Shown in pieces: positions 8,722-17,372 of a stretch of DNA of 33,945 bases. Every line of letters begins with the position of its first letter. Position 1 is the stretch's first letter. This DNA is from Hyphomicrobiales bacterium (GTDB taxonomy: Bacteria; Pseudomonadota; Alphaproteobacteria; Rhizobiales; Rhizobiaceae), in assembly GCA_003963455.1 (NCBI GenBank), contig RXJA01000551.1:1-33945 (forward strand), read 5' to 3'. The notes beneath the pieces are model-generated. The model worked only from the letters and a program-made list of their open reading frames with translations, did not search any database and was not told the origin of the DNA. The position numbers and the translations under genes were made by a program.

Positions 8722-8745
8722 TATCAGGCGGGCTGGAATTGTCAA
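8718..8745 (-). promoter_or_regulatory. Sigma-70-type promoter of the Mo-hydroxylase operon
   Basis: On the minus strand a perfect TTGACA (8745-8740) is followed after 16 bp by TATCAT (8723-8718), one base from TATAAT. The predicted transcription start is near 8711-8712. This gives a leader of about 70 nt to the ATG at 8641. Confidence 0.65.
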
Positions 8746-8913
8746 AGCAAGAGTTCGTGCCGCCATGGCGACGTGCCGGCCTGGACGCATTTGTTATGGG
8801 CTTGGAGGTTGACGGCGCCGGCCATCTGGTCAAGGTTCCGTGTCCGGTCGCGTCAGCGGCTTTTGGACTGGAGCCTCAAGCCGATACGAGGGGCCCAAAC
8901 GAGAGGGAACCGC

Positions 8914-9528
8914 ATGGCCGACGAAGCGCTGATCGTCATCGACCTGCAGAACGATTTTTGTCCAGGCGGCGCGCTCGCGGTTGCCGGCGGCGACGAGATC
9001 GTGCCTTTGGTCAACGACCTCATCCGGCGAACCGAGCATGTGATCCTGACGCAGGACTGGCACCCCGCCGGACATTCGAGCTTCGCCTCCAGCCATCCAG
9101 GCAAGCAGGCCTTCGAAACCATTGAGATGCCCTACGGGCCGCAGACATTGTGGCCGGACCATTGCATCCAGGGCAGTCTCGGTTCCGATTTCCATTCCGG
9201 GCTCGCCTGGACCAAAGCGGAGCTGGTGATCCGCAAGGGTTTCCGCACCGCGATCGACTCCTATTCGGCGTTCTTCGAGAACGACCATGCGACGCCGACC
9301 GGCCTCGGCGGCTACCTCAAGGAGCGCGGCATCGACACGATCACGCTGGTTGGGCTGGCCACCGATTTCTGCGTCGCCTTCTCGGCGCTCGACGCGGTGA
9401 GGCAGGGTTTCAGGACGACGGTGCGGCTCGACGCCTGCCGCGGCATCGACCTCGACGGCTCCGTCGAGGCGATGCTGAAGCGCATGCACGAAGCCGGCGT
9501 GACGCTCGAAGATCATTCGGCGGATTGA
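8914..9528 (+). CDS. pncA: Nicotinamidase / pyrazinamidase
   Basis: This 204-residue cysteine hydrolase of the isochorismatase fold deamidates nicotinamide to nicotinate and ammonia. The catalytic Asp is D10 in ALIVIDLQNDFCPGGAL. The metal-binding set is in LTQDWHPAGHSSFAS (an Asp and two His). The catalytic Lys is in LVIRKGF, and the nucleophilic Cys is in GLATDFCVAFSALDA. The start at 8914 (MADEALIV) is preceded by GAGAGGGAAC, a good ribosome binding site. The longer frame upstream to 8773 lacks family similarity. It is divergent from the Mo-hydroxylase operon, with which it shares about 270 bp, so co-regulation is possible. Its product could feed both that operon and the nicotinate phosphoribosyltransferase at 17568-18872. 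Confidence 0.93.
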   Translation: MADEALIVIDLQNDFCPGGALAVAGGDEIVPLVNDLIRRTEHVILTQDWHPAGHSSFASSHPGKQAFETIEMPYGPQTLWPDHCIQGSLGSDFHSGLAWTKAELVIRKGFRTAIDSYSAFFENDHATPTGLGGYLKERGIDTITLVGLATDFCVAFSALDAVRQGFRTTVRLDACRGIDLDGSVEAMLKRMHEAGVTLEDHSAD

Positions 9529-9556
9529 CCGGACTGTGGGGAAGGTCCCCCTCACC

Positions 9557-9683
9557 CGGATTGCCAACCGAATTGCGAAGGGCAATTCGGGGCAATCCGA
9601 CCTCTCCCCGAGGGGAGAGGAGATCGCCGGCGCCGACGTCAGCCTCTTCTCCCCACCGGGGAGAAGGTGGCCGCGAAGCGGCC
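9557..9683. repeat. Mosaic intergenic repeat made of consecutive hairpins
   Basis: Four palindromes follow one another. CGGATTGCC (9557-9565) pairs with GGCAATCCG (9591-9599) around an inner CCGAATTGC/GCAATTCGG pair. CCTCTCCCC/GGGGAGAGG spans 9601-9620. CTTCTCCCC/GGGGAGAAG spans 9646-9666. GGCCGC-GAA-GCGGCC spans 9669-9683. This layout resembles the RIME-like intergenic mosaic elements of Rhizobiales. It starts 28 bp after the nicotinamidase stop and ends 2 bp before the predicted start codon of the antiporter. It may act as a transcript-end stabiliser for pncA. No T-run follows, so it is not a standard terminator. Confidence 0.75.
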
Positions 9684-9685
9684 GG

Positions 9686-11107
9686 ATGAGGGGGCGTTTC
9701 GCTTTCGCCGCAGTCTCGATAGCGCTGCTGCTTCCCGCACAGGCGCTGGCTGCTGAAATTCATGAACTGCCCGGCGCCGCCATGTCGCTCTGGTGGGGAT
9801 TGCCCTTTGCCGGCCTGCTGCTATCGATCGCGACCGGACCACTGCTCTTTCATCACGTGTGGGAGCATCATTATGGCAAGATCGCCGCCGGCTGGGCGGT
9901 GCTGGCGGTCTTCCCGCTGGCCGTCGCCTTCGGCATTCCGGCGGCAGGCGAAGCGGTGCTGCACACGCTGCTCACCGAATACATGTCCTTCATCATCCTC
10001 TTGTTCGCGCTCTACACCATCTCGGGCGGCATCCTGCTTGCCGGCAACATCCACGGCACGCCGCTCGTCAATGCCGGGCTGCTCCTTGCCGGCGCGATGC
10101 TTGCCTCGGTCATCGGCACGACCGGCGCTTCGATGATCCTGATCCGGCCGGTCCTGCGCGCCAACGACAACCGCCCGTTCAACGCGCATGTGGTGATCTT
10201 CTTCATCTTCCTGGTCGCCAACATCGGCGGCTCGCTGACGCCGCTCGGCGATCCGCCGCTGTTCGTCGGCTTCCTGCGCGGCGTCGATTTCTTCTGGACC
10301 ACCGTGCACATCCTGCCCGACACGCTGTTCGTCGGCGGCCTGGTGCTGGCGGTCTTCCTGGCGATCGACATCATCCTGCACCGTCGCGAGGAAGGCATGC
10401 CCAAGATCAAGGATCCGACCCCGGATTCGAAAGTGCGCCTGCGCGGGCTGGCCAATTTGCCGCTGCTGGCCGGCGTGATCGGCGCGATCCTGCTTTCTGC
10501 GAGCTGGAAGCCTGGCATCAGCGTTTCCGTGCTGGGCGTCGGCCTCGAGCTGCAGAACCTTGCGCGCGACGCCATCATCCTGGCGCTGGCCTTTCTGTCG
10601 CTTCGCGTATCCTACAAGAGCCACAGACAGGCGAACGGCTTCACCTGGGGCCCGATCGCCGAGGTGGCGAAATTGTTTGCCGGCATCTTCGTCTGCATCG
10701 TGCCGGTCATCGCCATCCTGCGAGCCGGCCATGAAGGCGCGCTGGCGCCGCTGGTTGCACTGGTCACCTCGGCCGACGGCCGGCCCAACGATCTCGCCTA
10801 TTTCTGGCTGACCGGGGCGCTGTCATCCTTCCTCGACAACGCGCCGACCTATCTGGTGTTCTTCGAGCTTGCCGGCGGCGATGCGCACCACCTGATGACC
10901 GAAGCCGCCTCGACGCTCGCCGCGATCTCGGCCGGCGCGGTGTTCATGGGCGCCAACACCTATATCGGCAATGCGCCGAACTTCATGGTATTCGCCATCG
11001 CCAGGCATCGCGGCTTCAAGATGCCCGGCTTCTTCGGTTACATGATGTGGTCGGGGCTGGTGCTGATCCCGACGTTTCTGATTGCCGGTTTCCTGTTCTT
11101 TGGCTGA
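9686..11107 (+). CDS. Sodium:proton antiporter-type membrane protein (CitMHS/NhaD-like)
   Basis: This 473-residue protein has an N-terminal signal-like segment (FAFAAVSIALLLPAQALA) and about a dozen membrane helices. Conserved ion-transporter superfamily stretches are present: SVIGTTGASMILIRPVLR, NIGGSLTPLGDPPLFVGF and SSFLDNAPTYLVFFELAGG, with MGANTYIGNAPNF near the end. The GG-x-LTPLGDPP and DNAPTYL blocks mark the putative Na+/H+ antiporter group of the CitMHS/ArsB superfamily. The ATG at 9686 sits at the tail of the upstream mosaic repeat and has a weak ribosome binding site. It was preferred because the signal-like segment follows directly. The more upstream frame is repeat sequence. The stop TGA (11105-11107) directly abuts the stop of the convergent livF gene. 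The transported ion is not certain. Confidence 0.82.
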   Translation: MRGRFAFAAVSIALLLPAQALAAEIHELPGAAMSLWWGLPFAGLLLSIATGPLLFHHVWEHHYGKIAAGWAVLAVFPLAVAFGIPAAGEAVLHTLLTEYMSFIILLFALYTISGGILLAGNIHGTPLVNAGLLLAGAMLASVIGTTGASMILIRPVLRANDNRPFNAHVVIFFIFLVANIGGSLTPLGDPPLFVGFLRGVDFFWTTVHILPDTLFVGGLVLAVFLAIDIILHRREEGMPKIKDPTPDSKVRLRGLANLPLLAGVIGAILLSASWKPGISVSVLGVGLELQNLARDAIILALAFLSLRVSYKSHRQANGFTWGPIAEVAKLFAGIFVCIVPVIAILRAGHEGALAPLVALVTSADGRPNDLAYFWLTGALSSFLDNAPTYLVFFELAGGDAHHLMTEAASTLAAISAGAVFMGANTYIGNAPNFMVFAIARHRGFKMPGFFGYMMWSGLVLIPTFLIAGFLFFG

Positions 11108-11813
11108 TCAGCCGACGCCGACATATCTCCTCACCGCCGACGGATCGGCGCGCAATGCCTCGACATCGACCGTCTCGCGGTTGCGGCCGTTCTCGATGAA
11201 CGAGACGCGGTCGGCGACCGAGAGCACGGCGTCGACGCGCTGCTCGACCAGGATGGTCGAAACGCCGAGTTCGCGCAATTTCGCCACCGTCTCGCGGATT
11301 TTCGCGATCATCGACGGCATCAGCCCCTCGGTCGGCTCGTCGAGCAAAAGCACTTGGGGCTCGAGGCACAGAGCCCGCGCCATCGCCAGCATCTGCTGCT
11401 CGCCGCCGGACAAGGTGCCGGAGCGTTGCTTCAACCGCTCGCGCAGCAGCGGGAAAAGGTCGAGCACGTTCTCCCGTGTCTGCCTGCCCTTGCCGCGCGC
11501 CATAAGGCCGATCTCGATGTTTTCCGCCACCGTCATGTCGGCGAACAGGCGCCTGCCCTGCGGCACGTAGGCGACGCCGGCTTTCGGCACGTCATGCGCG
11601 GCGAGGCCAGTCAGTTCCGTGCCGCCCAGCCTGATCGAGCCGGCGGCGGCCGGAACCAGCCCCATGATCGCCTTCAGCGTCGTCGTCTTGCCGGCGCCGT
11701 TGCGGCCGAACAGGCAAAGCACCTCGCCCTTGTTGAGGACGAGGTCTAGGCCGTGAAGCACCTGCACCTCGTCATAGAAGCAATCGAGCCCGGCAATCGT
11801 GAGCAGCCCCGCG

Positions 11814-11821
<8 letters not shown>
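11108..11821 (-). CDS. livF: Branched-chain amino acid-type ABC transporter ATPase LivF
   Basis: This 237-residue cytoplasmic ATPase has Walker A GRNGAGKTT, Q-loop VAYVPQGRRLF, signature LSGGEQQMLAMARAL, Walker B VLLLDEPTEGL and switch histidine replaced by ILVEQRVD, as is usual in LivF. The start at 11821 (MADAGLLTIAG) overlaps the LivG stop by 8 bp. It pairs with LivG to power the importer formed by LivH and LivM. It is the last gene of the five-gene livKHMGF cluster. Its stop codon touches that of the convergent antiporter gene, leaving no terminator space. Confidence 0.93.
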
Positions 11822-12538
<717 letters not shown>

Positions 12539-12542
<4 letters not shown>

Positions 12543-13501
12543 GGCAGCCACCCCAGCCAGCGCTGGCGGATGCTGCCCATGATGCCTTTCGGCGCAAACA
12601 GCACCAGCAGGATGAGCGCCACGCCGACGATCAGCAGATAGGCCGAGGTGAAGCCGCTGGTGATGTCGGTGACATAATACATGAACAGCGTGCCGATGAG
12701 CGGCCCGAGCGTGGTCGCCGCGCCGCCGAGCAATACCCAGAGCAGAGGCAGGATCGAGTACTGCACCGAGGCGAAGCTGGAACCGACATACCCGAACAGC
12801 AGCGCGTAGGCGGCGCCCGAGGCCGCGCAGACGGCGCCGGAGGCGACGACCGCGGCGAGCTTGTTGGCGCCGGTGTCGTAGCCCAGCATTTTCGTGCGCT
12901 CTTCATTCTCGCGGATGGCGACCAGCACGCGGCCGAAGCGGGAGCGGACAAGGGCAAGCGTAATCAGCAGAACCACGGCGAACAGCGCCAGCGCGCTCAT
13001 GTAGCGCACGGTCGGGTCGGTCAGGTCGAACGAGGCGCCGCCGACCGTGACGACCCGCGACGCCTGCTGGATGACCAGGCCCTGGTCGCCGCCGGTCCAG
13101 GCTGCGAAATAGAGGATGAGCAGGTAGAAGACCTGCGCGAACATCATGGTGACGATCATGAAGGCGACACCTGAGGTGCGCAGGGCCAGCAGGCCGATGA
13201 CCAAAGCGAGCAGCGCGCCGCAGACGACCCCGGTGACGAAGGCTTCGGGCACGCCCCAGCCGAGATGATAGACGGTCAAGCCCGCGCCATAGAGGCCGGC
13301 CGAGAAGAACATGGCGTGGCCGAGGCTGAGCAGGCCGACATAGCCGAAGAGCAGATTGTAGCCCATGGCGAAGACGGCCAGCGCCATGATGCGGGCAAAC
13401 AGGCCCTGGTGATAATCCGGCAGTACGAAGTTCAGCACGAACAGGAGCGCGACGACCGCGATGTGCAAGGCATAGGCCTTTGCCGGCGAAGCATCCCTCA
13501 T
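12539..13501 (-). CDS. livM: Branched-chain amino acid-type ABC transporter permease LivM
   Basis: This 320-residue permease has about nine to ten hydrophobic segments. Typical LivM stretches are MGYNLLFGYVGLLSLGHAMFF, the coupling region RFGRVLVAIRENEERTKMLGYD, and LWVLLGGAATTLGPLIGT. It ends LLVLFAPKGIMGSIRQRW, the usual C-terminal signature. The ATGA overlap with livH supports the start. Together with LivH it forms the translocation channel. The substrate could be branched-chain or other amino acids, amides or aromatic acids, since this transporter class is broad. Confidence 0.92.
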
Positions 13502-14379
13502 CGCGGCGCGGTTCCGAACAGGCCCTGCGGCCGGAACACAAGCACCATCGCGACCACCAGCGTGGCGATGATCTTGGCGAGCGTCGGCGAGAAGAACATC
13601 GAGACGATGCCGTCGGAAAGGCCGATCAGGACGGCCGCGACCACGGTGCCGCGGAGCGATCCCAGGCCGCCTATGATGACGACGATGAAGGACAAGAGCA
13701 GCGGGTCCTGTCCCATCAGATAATGCGCCTGGCTGATCGGCACGATCAGCACCGCGGCGATCGCCGCCAGCATGGCGCCGATGGCGAAAACGCCGGCATA
13801 GACGCGCTCGACCGGGATGCCGAAGGCCTGCGCCGTTTCGCGGTCATACTGGGTGGCGCGCATGATCAGGCCGATCCTGGTGCGGGTCAGCACGAGCCAG
13901 GTGATCATGAGCAGGATTGCAGAAGCGGCAACCACCGACAGCTTGTAGCCGGAATAGCCGAACCACGGCAGCAGGATGCGGTAGCTGAAAGGCGGCTCGA
14001 CGGGACGCGCCTCCGGCCCGTAGAAAGTGAGCGCCAGCTGCTGGATGATGTAGAGCATGCCGATGGTGGCGACGATGGTGCTTTCGGGATTGTAGTTCAG
14101 CCGGCGCAGCACCAGCCATTCGGCAAGAAACGCGACCAGCCCGACGAGCAAGGGCGCGATCACAAGTGCTGCCACAAAGCCGATGGCGGGGTGGCCCGAA
14201 ATCGCCGTCGAGATCGCCCAGGCAAGCACAGCGCCCAGCATGAAGAACTCGCCATGGGCGACGTTGACGATGCGCATGACGCCGAACACCAGCGACAGGC
14301 CAAGCGCGGTCAGCGCCAGCACGGCGGAGGTGACGAGGCCTTCGAGGGCAGCGAGGAGGAGGTGGGGACCGAAGTGCAT
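13498..14379 (-). CDS. livH: Branched-chain amino acid-type ABC transporter permease LivH
   Basis: This 293-residue permease has about eight membrane segments. Family motifs are LGLSLVFGVMRIVNVAHGEFFMLGA near the N-terminus, the coupling loop RATQYDRETAQAFGIPVERVY, and IVVIIGGLGSLRGTVVAAVLIG. It starts at 14379 (MHFGPHLLLAALEGL) with a weak Shine-Dalgarno sequence. A stable stem-loop (14406-14441) separates it from the upstream binding-protein gene, a common way to make more binding protein than permease. Confidence 0.92.
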   Translation of the reverse strand: MHFGPHLLLAALEGLVTSAVLALTALGLSLVFGVMRIVNVAHGEFFMLGAVLAWAISTAISGHPAIGFVAALVIAPLLVGLVAFLAEWLVLRRLNYNPESTIVATIGMLYIIQQLALTFYGPEARPVEPPFSYRILLPWFGYSGYKLSVVAASAILLMITWLVLTRTRIGLIMRATQYDRETAQAFGIPVERVYAGVFAIGAMLAAIAAVLIVPISQAHYLMGQDPLLLSFIVVIIGGLGSLRGTVVAAVLIGLSDGIVSMFFSPTLAKIIATLVVAMVLVFRPQGLFGTAPR

Positions 14380-14405
14380 TCGTTAGACACCGGCGGATGC
14401 GCGAT

Positions 14406-14441
14406 GCACCCCCCTCTGCCCTACCGGCCAGAGGAGGGTGC
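14406..14441 (-). terminator. Intercistronic stem-loop between livK and livH
   Basis: Arms 14406-14418 and 14429-14441 pair over 13 bp with one mismatch (GCACCC-x-CCTCTG) around a 10-base loop. On the minus strand no U-run follows. It is better read as an attenuator or a 3'-end stabiliser of the livK message than as a full terminator. Confidence 0.6.
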
Positions 14442-14473
14442 CTTGGCGCTCACATTTGCAGGAGCAGCTAAAC

Positions 14474-15778
14474 TCACAGCGCCTGCGTCGTGTAATCCCC
14501 TTCCGGCTCGTAGAGGCCGTCCTCGATCTTGGTCTTGTGCACGACCTTGAGCTTGCCGCCCTCGACCTTGGAGATGTTCTGGATGCCGAAACACTGGTGG
14601 ATCTTGCCGTTGAAGGTTTTCGGGCCCTGCGGGTGCTCCGGACCTTCGGCGAATTCCTTCAGAGCCTCGGTCGCCTCGACCAGCTTGGCGCGGTCTTCCG
14701 GCCCCTTGTAGCCGGCGTCTTCCATCGCCTTCTTGACGACATAGAGCGTTTCCCAGCAGCCGAACATGTGCGAGGCGGTGGAGATGTCCTTGGGATCGCC
14801 GACGGCGGCGCCGTTGTCGTCGATGCCGACGGCGGCGCGATAGGCCTTCTGCGCGGCGGAATCATCGGGCTGCGCGTAGCGCGGCGAGCCTTCCCAGAAG
14901 TGGCTGCCGTCGAGGAACTCGAGGCCGGGACTGTTGATGTCGACGGCCTCGAGCGAATCCATGAAGCCGAAGAGCTGCGGCCTTTGCGAGCCGTAGAACT
15001 CGCCGAGTTCCTTGACGAAGGTGAGCACGGCCGGACCGACCATGACATGGTAGATGACGTCGGTCTCGGCCGGGATTTGCGGGAAGTATTTGGTGAAGGA
15101 CGACTCCGTCGGCGGAATGGCGATCTGGGCGATCACGTCGGCGCCCTGCGCCTTCAGCGCCGGCGGCAGGTAGTCGCGATGGTCGTAGCCGAAGGCGAAG
15201 TCCGGGAAGATCTGCGTCACCTTCTTGCCGGCATTCGCCGCGATCCAGGGCGCCATGGACTGGATCTGGCTCTTCACATCGGTGATGCCGGGCTGGAAGA
15301 CGTAGCGGTTGAGCTTGGTCGAGGCGACATGGTGGCCTTCGCTGACGACGAAATAGGGGATCTTGTTCTCGCCGGCTGCGGGCGCGGAACCGATCACGAC
15401 ATGCGAGAACAAAGTGCCGAAGACGATGTCGGTCTTGTGCTGCTTGGCGAACTTGGCCACCACCTCGGCGCCGCGGGCGGGATCGGTGCCGTCATCCTCG
15501 ATGACCAGCTCGACCGGGCGGCCGCCGATGCCGCCGGCGTCGTTGATCGCCTTGACGGCGGCGGCGCTCGTCTTCTCGTACCAGCGGCCATAAGCGGCGC
15601 CGATGCCCGTACGGTGCGACTGGAAACCGATCTTGATCGGCGCCGAACTCTGCGCCTGGCTGTAGCGGACGAAGCCCGGCGCCAGCGCAAGGCCCGCGCC
15701 GGCCGCCATGCCCTTCAGCGCGGTGCGGCGGGAAAGCGTGGTTTTGGAAAGGTCGAAAAATCCGTTCTTGTCAGCCAT
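14474..15778 (-). CDS. livK: Periplasmic substrate-binding protein of the Liv-type transporter
   Basis: This 434-residue binding protein is of the leucine-binding (Peripla_BP) class. The N-terminus has a twin-arginine motif (LSRRTALKGM, R17 and R18) before a hydrophobic stretch ending near VRYSQAQS, so Tat export is likely. The mature part starts APIKIGFQSHRTGIGAAYG and contains INDAGGIGGRPVELVIEDDGTDPARG, the usual ligand-fold start. A Shine-Dalgarno AGGGGA precedes the ATG at 15778. It is the first gene of livKHMGF. The ligand cannot be read from the sequence. The neighbouring nicotinate genes make an aromatic or amide ligand worth testing, but nothing here proves it. Confidence 0.88.
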   Translation of the reverse strand: MADKNGFFDLSKTTLSRRTALKGMAAGAGLALAPGFVRYSQAQSSAPIKIGFQSHRTGIGAAYGRWYEKTSAAAVKAINDAGGIGGRPVELVIEDDGTDPARGAEVVAKFAKQHKTDIVFGTLFSHVVIGSAPAAGENKIPYFVVSEGHHVASTKLNRYVFQPGITDVKSQIQSMAPWIAANAGKKVTQIFPDFAFGYDHRDYLPPALKAQGADVIAQIAIPPTESSFTKYFPQIPAETDVIYHVMVGPAVLTFVKELGEFYGSQRPQLFGFMDSLEAVDINSPGLEFLDGSHFWEGSPRYAQPDDSAAQKAYRAAVGIDDNGAAVGDPKDISTASHMFGCWETLYVVKKAMEDAGYKGPEDRAKLVEATEALKEFAEGPEHPQGPKTFNGKIHQCFGIQNISKVEGGKLKVVHKTKIEDGLYEPEGDYTTQAL

Positions 15779-15850
15779 GTCCGTTCCCCTGTTTTTTCAG
15801 CTTGACCAGCGATAAGGCGGCTAAACCATCCCCTTCCGAAGGATGGAAAA

Positions 15851-15893
15851 TTGCATGTGTACAAACTAAATCACCAAAGCTTTGGCCTGGCAA
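15851..15893 (-). promoter_or_regulatory. Candidate livK promoter with an overlapping operator-like dyad
   Basis: On the minus strand TTGCCA (15893-15888) is followed after 17 bp by TTTAGT (15870-15865), a moderate sigma-70 match. Directly downstream, at the expected transcription start, lies TTGTACACATGCAA (15864-15851), whose TTG/CAA ends are symmetric and which resembles the sites of GntR-family repressors. No GntR gene is present in the window. Both calls are by eye. Confidence 0.35.
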
Positions 15894-15932
15894 GCGAGCT
15901 TTACCCGACGGCATTGGAGGCACGCTCTTCTG

Positions 15933-17372
15933 TCATCCGGCGGTCGGCGTGGCAAGCAACCAAAGGCCGAATATGGTGTAGGCGATCATCAACAGCGTCA
16001 GCGGGAGCTGACTGAGCGCCGCGCGCGACGGCTGCCGATGGAGCCGCCAGGCGAGGCCGTGCGCGACGAGGACCGCCAGCACATGGCCGGCGATAATGAC
16101 GCCTGCCTGGACATTCCATAGCCACCAGGCCGCCCCGGCGCCGGCGACCACACCCGCCTCGACCATCATGCTGGCGGTTCCGAACAGGTTCCAGCCGAGC
16201 GCGAACGGGTCGGATAGGGCGACCAGCGCGTACTGGCCGTCGACCAGGAGCACGGTGATGTAATGCGCGATGTGGTAGGCGAGCGCGATCGGCACGATCG
16301 ACCAGACCAGCAGGCCGGCGGTCTCGTGAAACAGATGCCTGTCGCCGGCGAGGCGCTGGCCGAGAATGACGGCGAGCGCGAACACGACCGCGAGCAAAAC
16401 GAAAGTGAGCACGAGGCCGAAGCTGCCGACGCCGATCAGCGCCGTGCGTCCGGGAAATTCCAGCGGGTTGACGCCGAACAGGCCGAGCCAGAAGAAAGTC
16501 TTCGACAGGCCGTCGAAGGATACCGAGGATAGCGCCAGCAGGAGGAAGGCCGTGCCGCTTGGTGGCAAGGGTTCGGCCGCCAGCAGCTTGGCGCCGGGCC
16601 AGCAAAGGCTCAACCGGCCTTCATGGCGCTCGAAAGGCGCGAAGCGGGCGACCATGGCGAAGAAGACAGTCAGGAATTCGCCACGCTTGCTCCAGGCGTC
16701 GTAGCCGAAGATGAGCATGGCGATGAAGCTCGCCAGCCAGTAGAGGCCCGCGGCAAAGGCCAGGCGGGCCGGATCGTCGGGCGCGGGATCGATCAGCTCG
16801 AACCAGGCGAAGGCGAAGAACAGTGCGAAGGCCGGCCAGTAGCCGAGCCATGGCGGCAGGCGTGGTGAAAGCCTGTCGTCTCTGTGTCGGCTGAGGAACC
16901 GGCTTAGGCGCCAGGGCCCATACCAAGGATTGAGCCATGACCACAGGTCGCCGAGCACGCCCTGCAGCAGCGTGAGGCCGGCCCAGAGCAGGGTCCATAT
17001 CACCAGCGGCAGGGGATTGGAGAGCGGGTCGCGGCTGCCTGTGAGACCAGAGGCAATGAGCAGCGCGAAGCCGGCAAAGGAAATCAGGCTGACGATGGTG
17101 CGTGGAGCGTCACCGAAGGTGAACAGCGACACCCGCCGGCCCCAGAACCGATCGAGGGCGGCTGGTGGCAGCAGCGCCAGGACTAGGAAACTCACGGCGA
17201 CGGCAAGCGCGCCGCCGGCGAGGTAGTAACCGGTGGGGAGAAGCAGGACGTGGCCACGGTCGGAGGCGTGGGCGAAGGCGGGTGTGGGGAGGAGGGCTGC
17301 AAAGGTCGTTGCAAGAAGGGCCAATCTCCAAGGATGGCGCTCTACGGCGCCCCCCTCTGTCCTGCCGGACAT
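15933..17372 (-). CDS. Large polytopic membrane protein of uncertain function
   Basis: This 479-residue protein starts MSGRTEGG at 17372 and has a signal peptide-like segment (LALLATTFAALLPTPAFAHA). About ten to twelve hydrophobic segments follow, separated by short loops such as LNPWYGPWRL and FGYDAWSKRGEF. Histidine-rich stretches occur at AYHIAHYITVLL and IIAGHVLAVLVAHGLAW. Homologues in proteobacteria and actinobacteria are often labelled fenitrothion hydrolase (FedA/FedB-like). I recall that label only from family memory and would not assign an enzyme activity. The start codon and first eight residues come from an inverted-repeat element. The frame stays open further up to 17549, but that part is pure repeat sequence. 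It lies between pncB and livK on the same strand. Confidence 0.7.
   Translation of the reverse strand: MSGRTEGGAVERHPWRLALLATTFAALLPTPAFAHASDRGHVLLLPTGYYLAGGALAVAVSFLVLALLPPAALDRFWGRRVSLFTFGDAPRTIVSLISFAGFALLIASGLTGSRDPLSNPLPLVIWTLLWAGLTLLQGVLGDLWSWLNPWYGPWRLSRFLSRHRDDRLSPRLPPWLGYWPAFALFFAFAWFELIDPAPDDPARLAFAAGLYWLASFIAMLIFGYDAWSKRGEFLTVFFAMVARFAPFERHEGRLSLCWPGAKLLAAEPLPPSGTAFLLLALSSVSFDGLSKTFFWLGLFGVNPLEFPGRTALIGVGSFGLVLTFVLLAVVFALAVILGQRLAGDRHLFHETAGLLVWSIVPIALAYHIAHYITVLLVDGQYALVALSDPFALGWNLFGTASMMVEAGVVAGAGAAWWLWNVQAGVIIAGHVLAVLVAHGLAWRLHRQPSRAALSQLPLTLLMIAYTIFGLWLLATPTAG

Noticed and set aside
10115..10140. TTGAS in the antiporter as a possible flavinylation target for the ApbE-like UPF0280 protein
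   Set aside because: The stretch GTTGASMILIRP is a conserved membrane motif of the ion transporter family itself, and UPF0280 is not established as an FMN transferase. No convincing target motif was found in the operon's own proteins.
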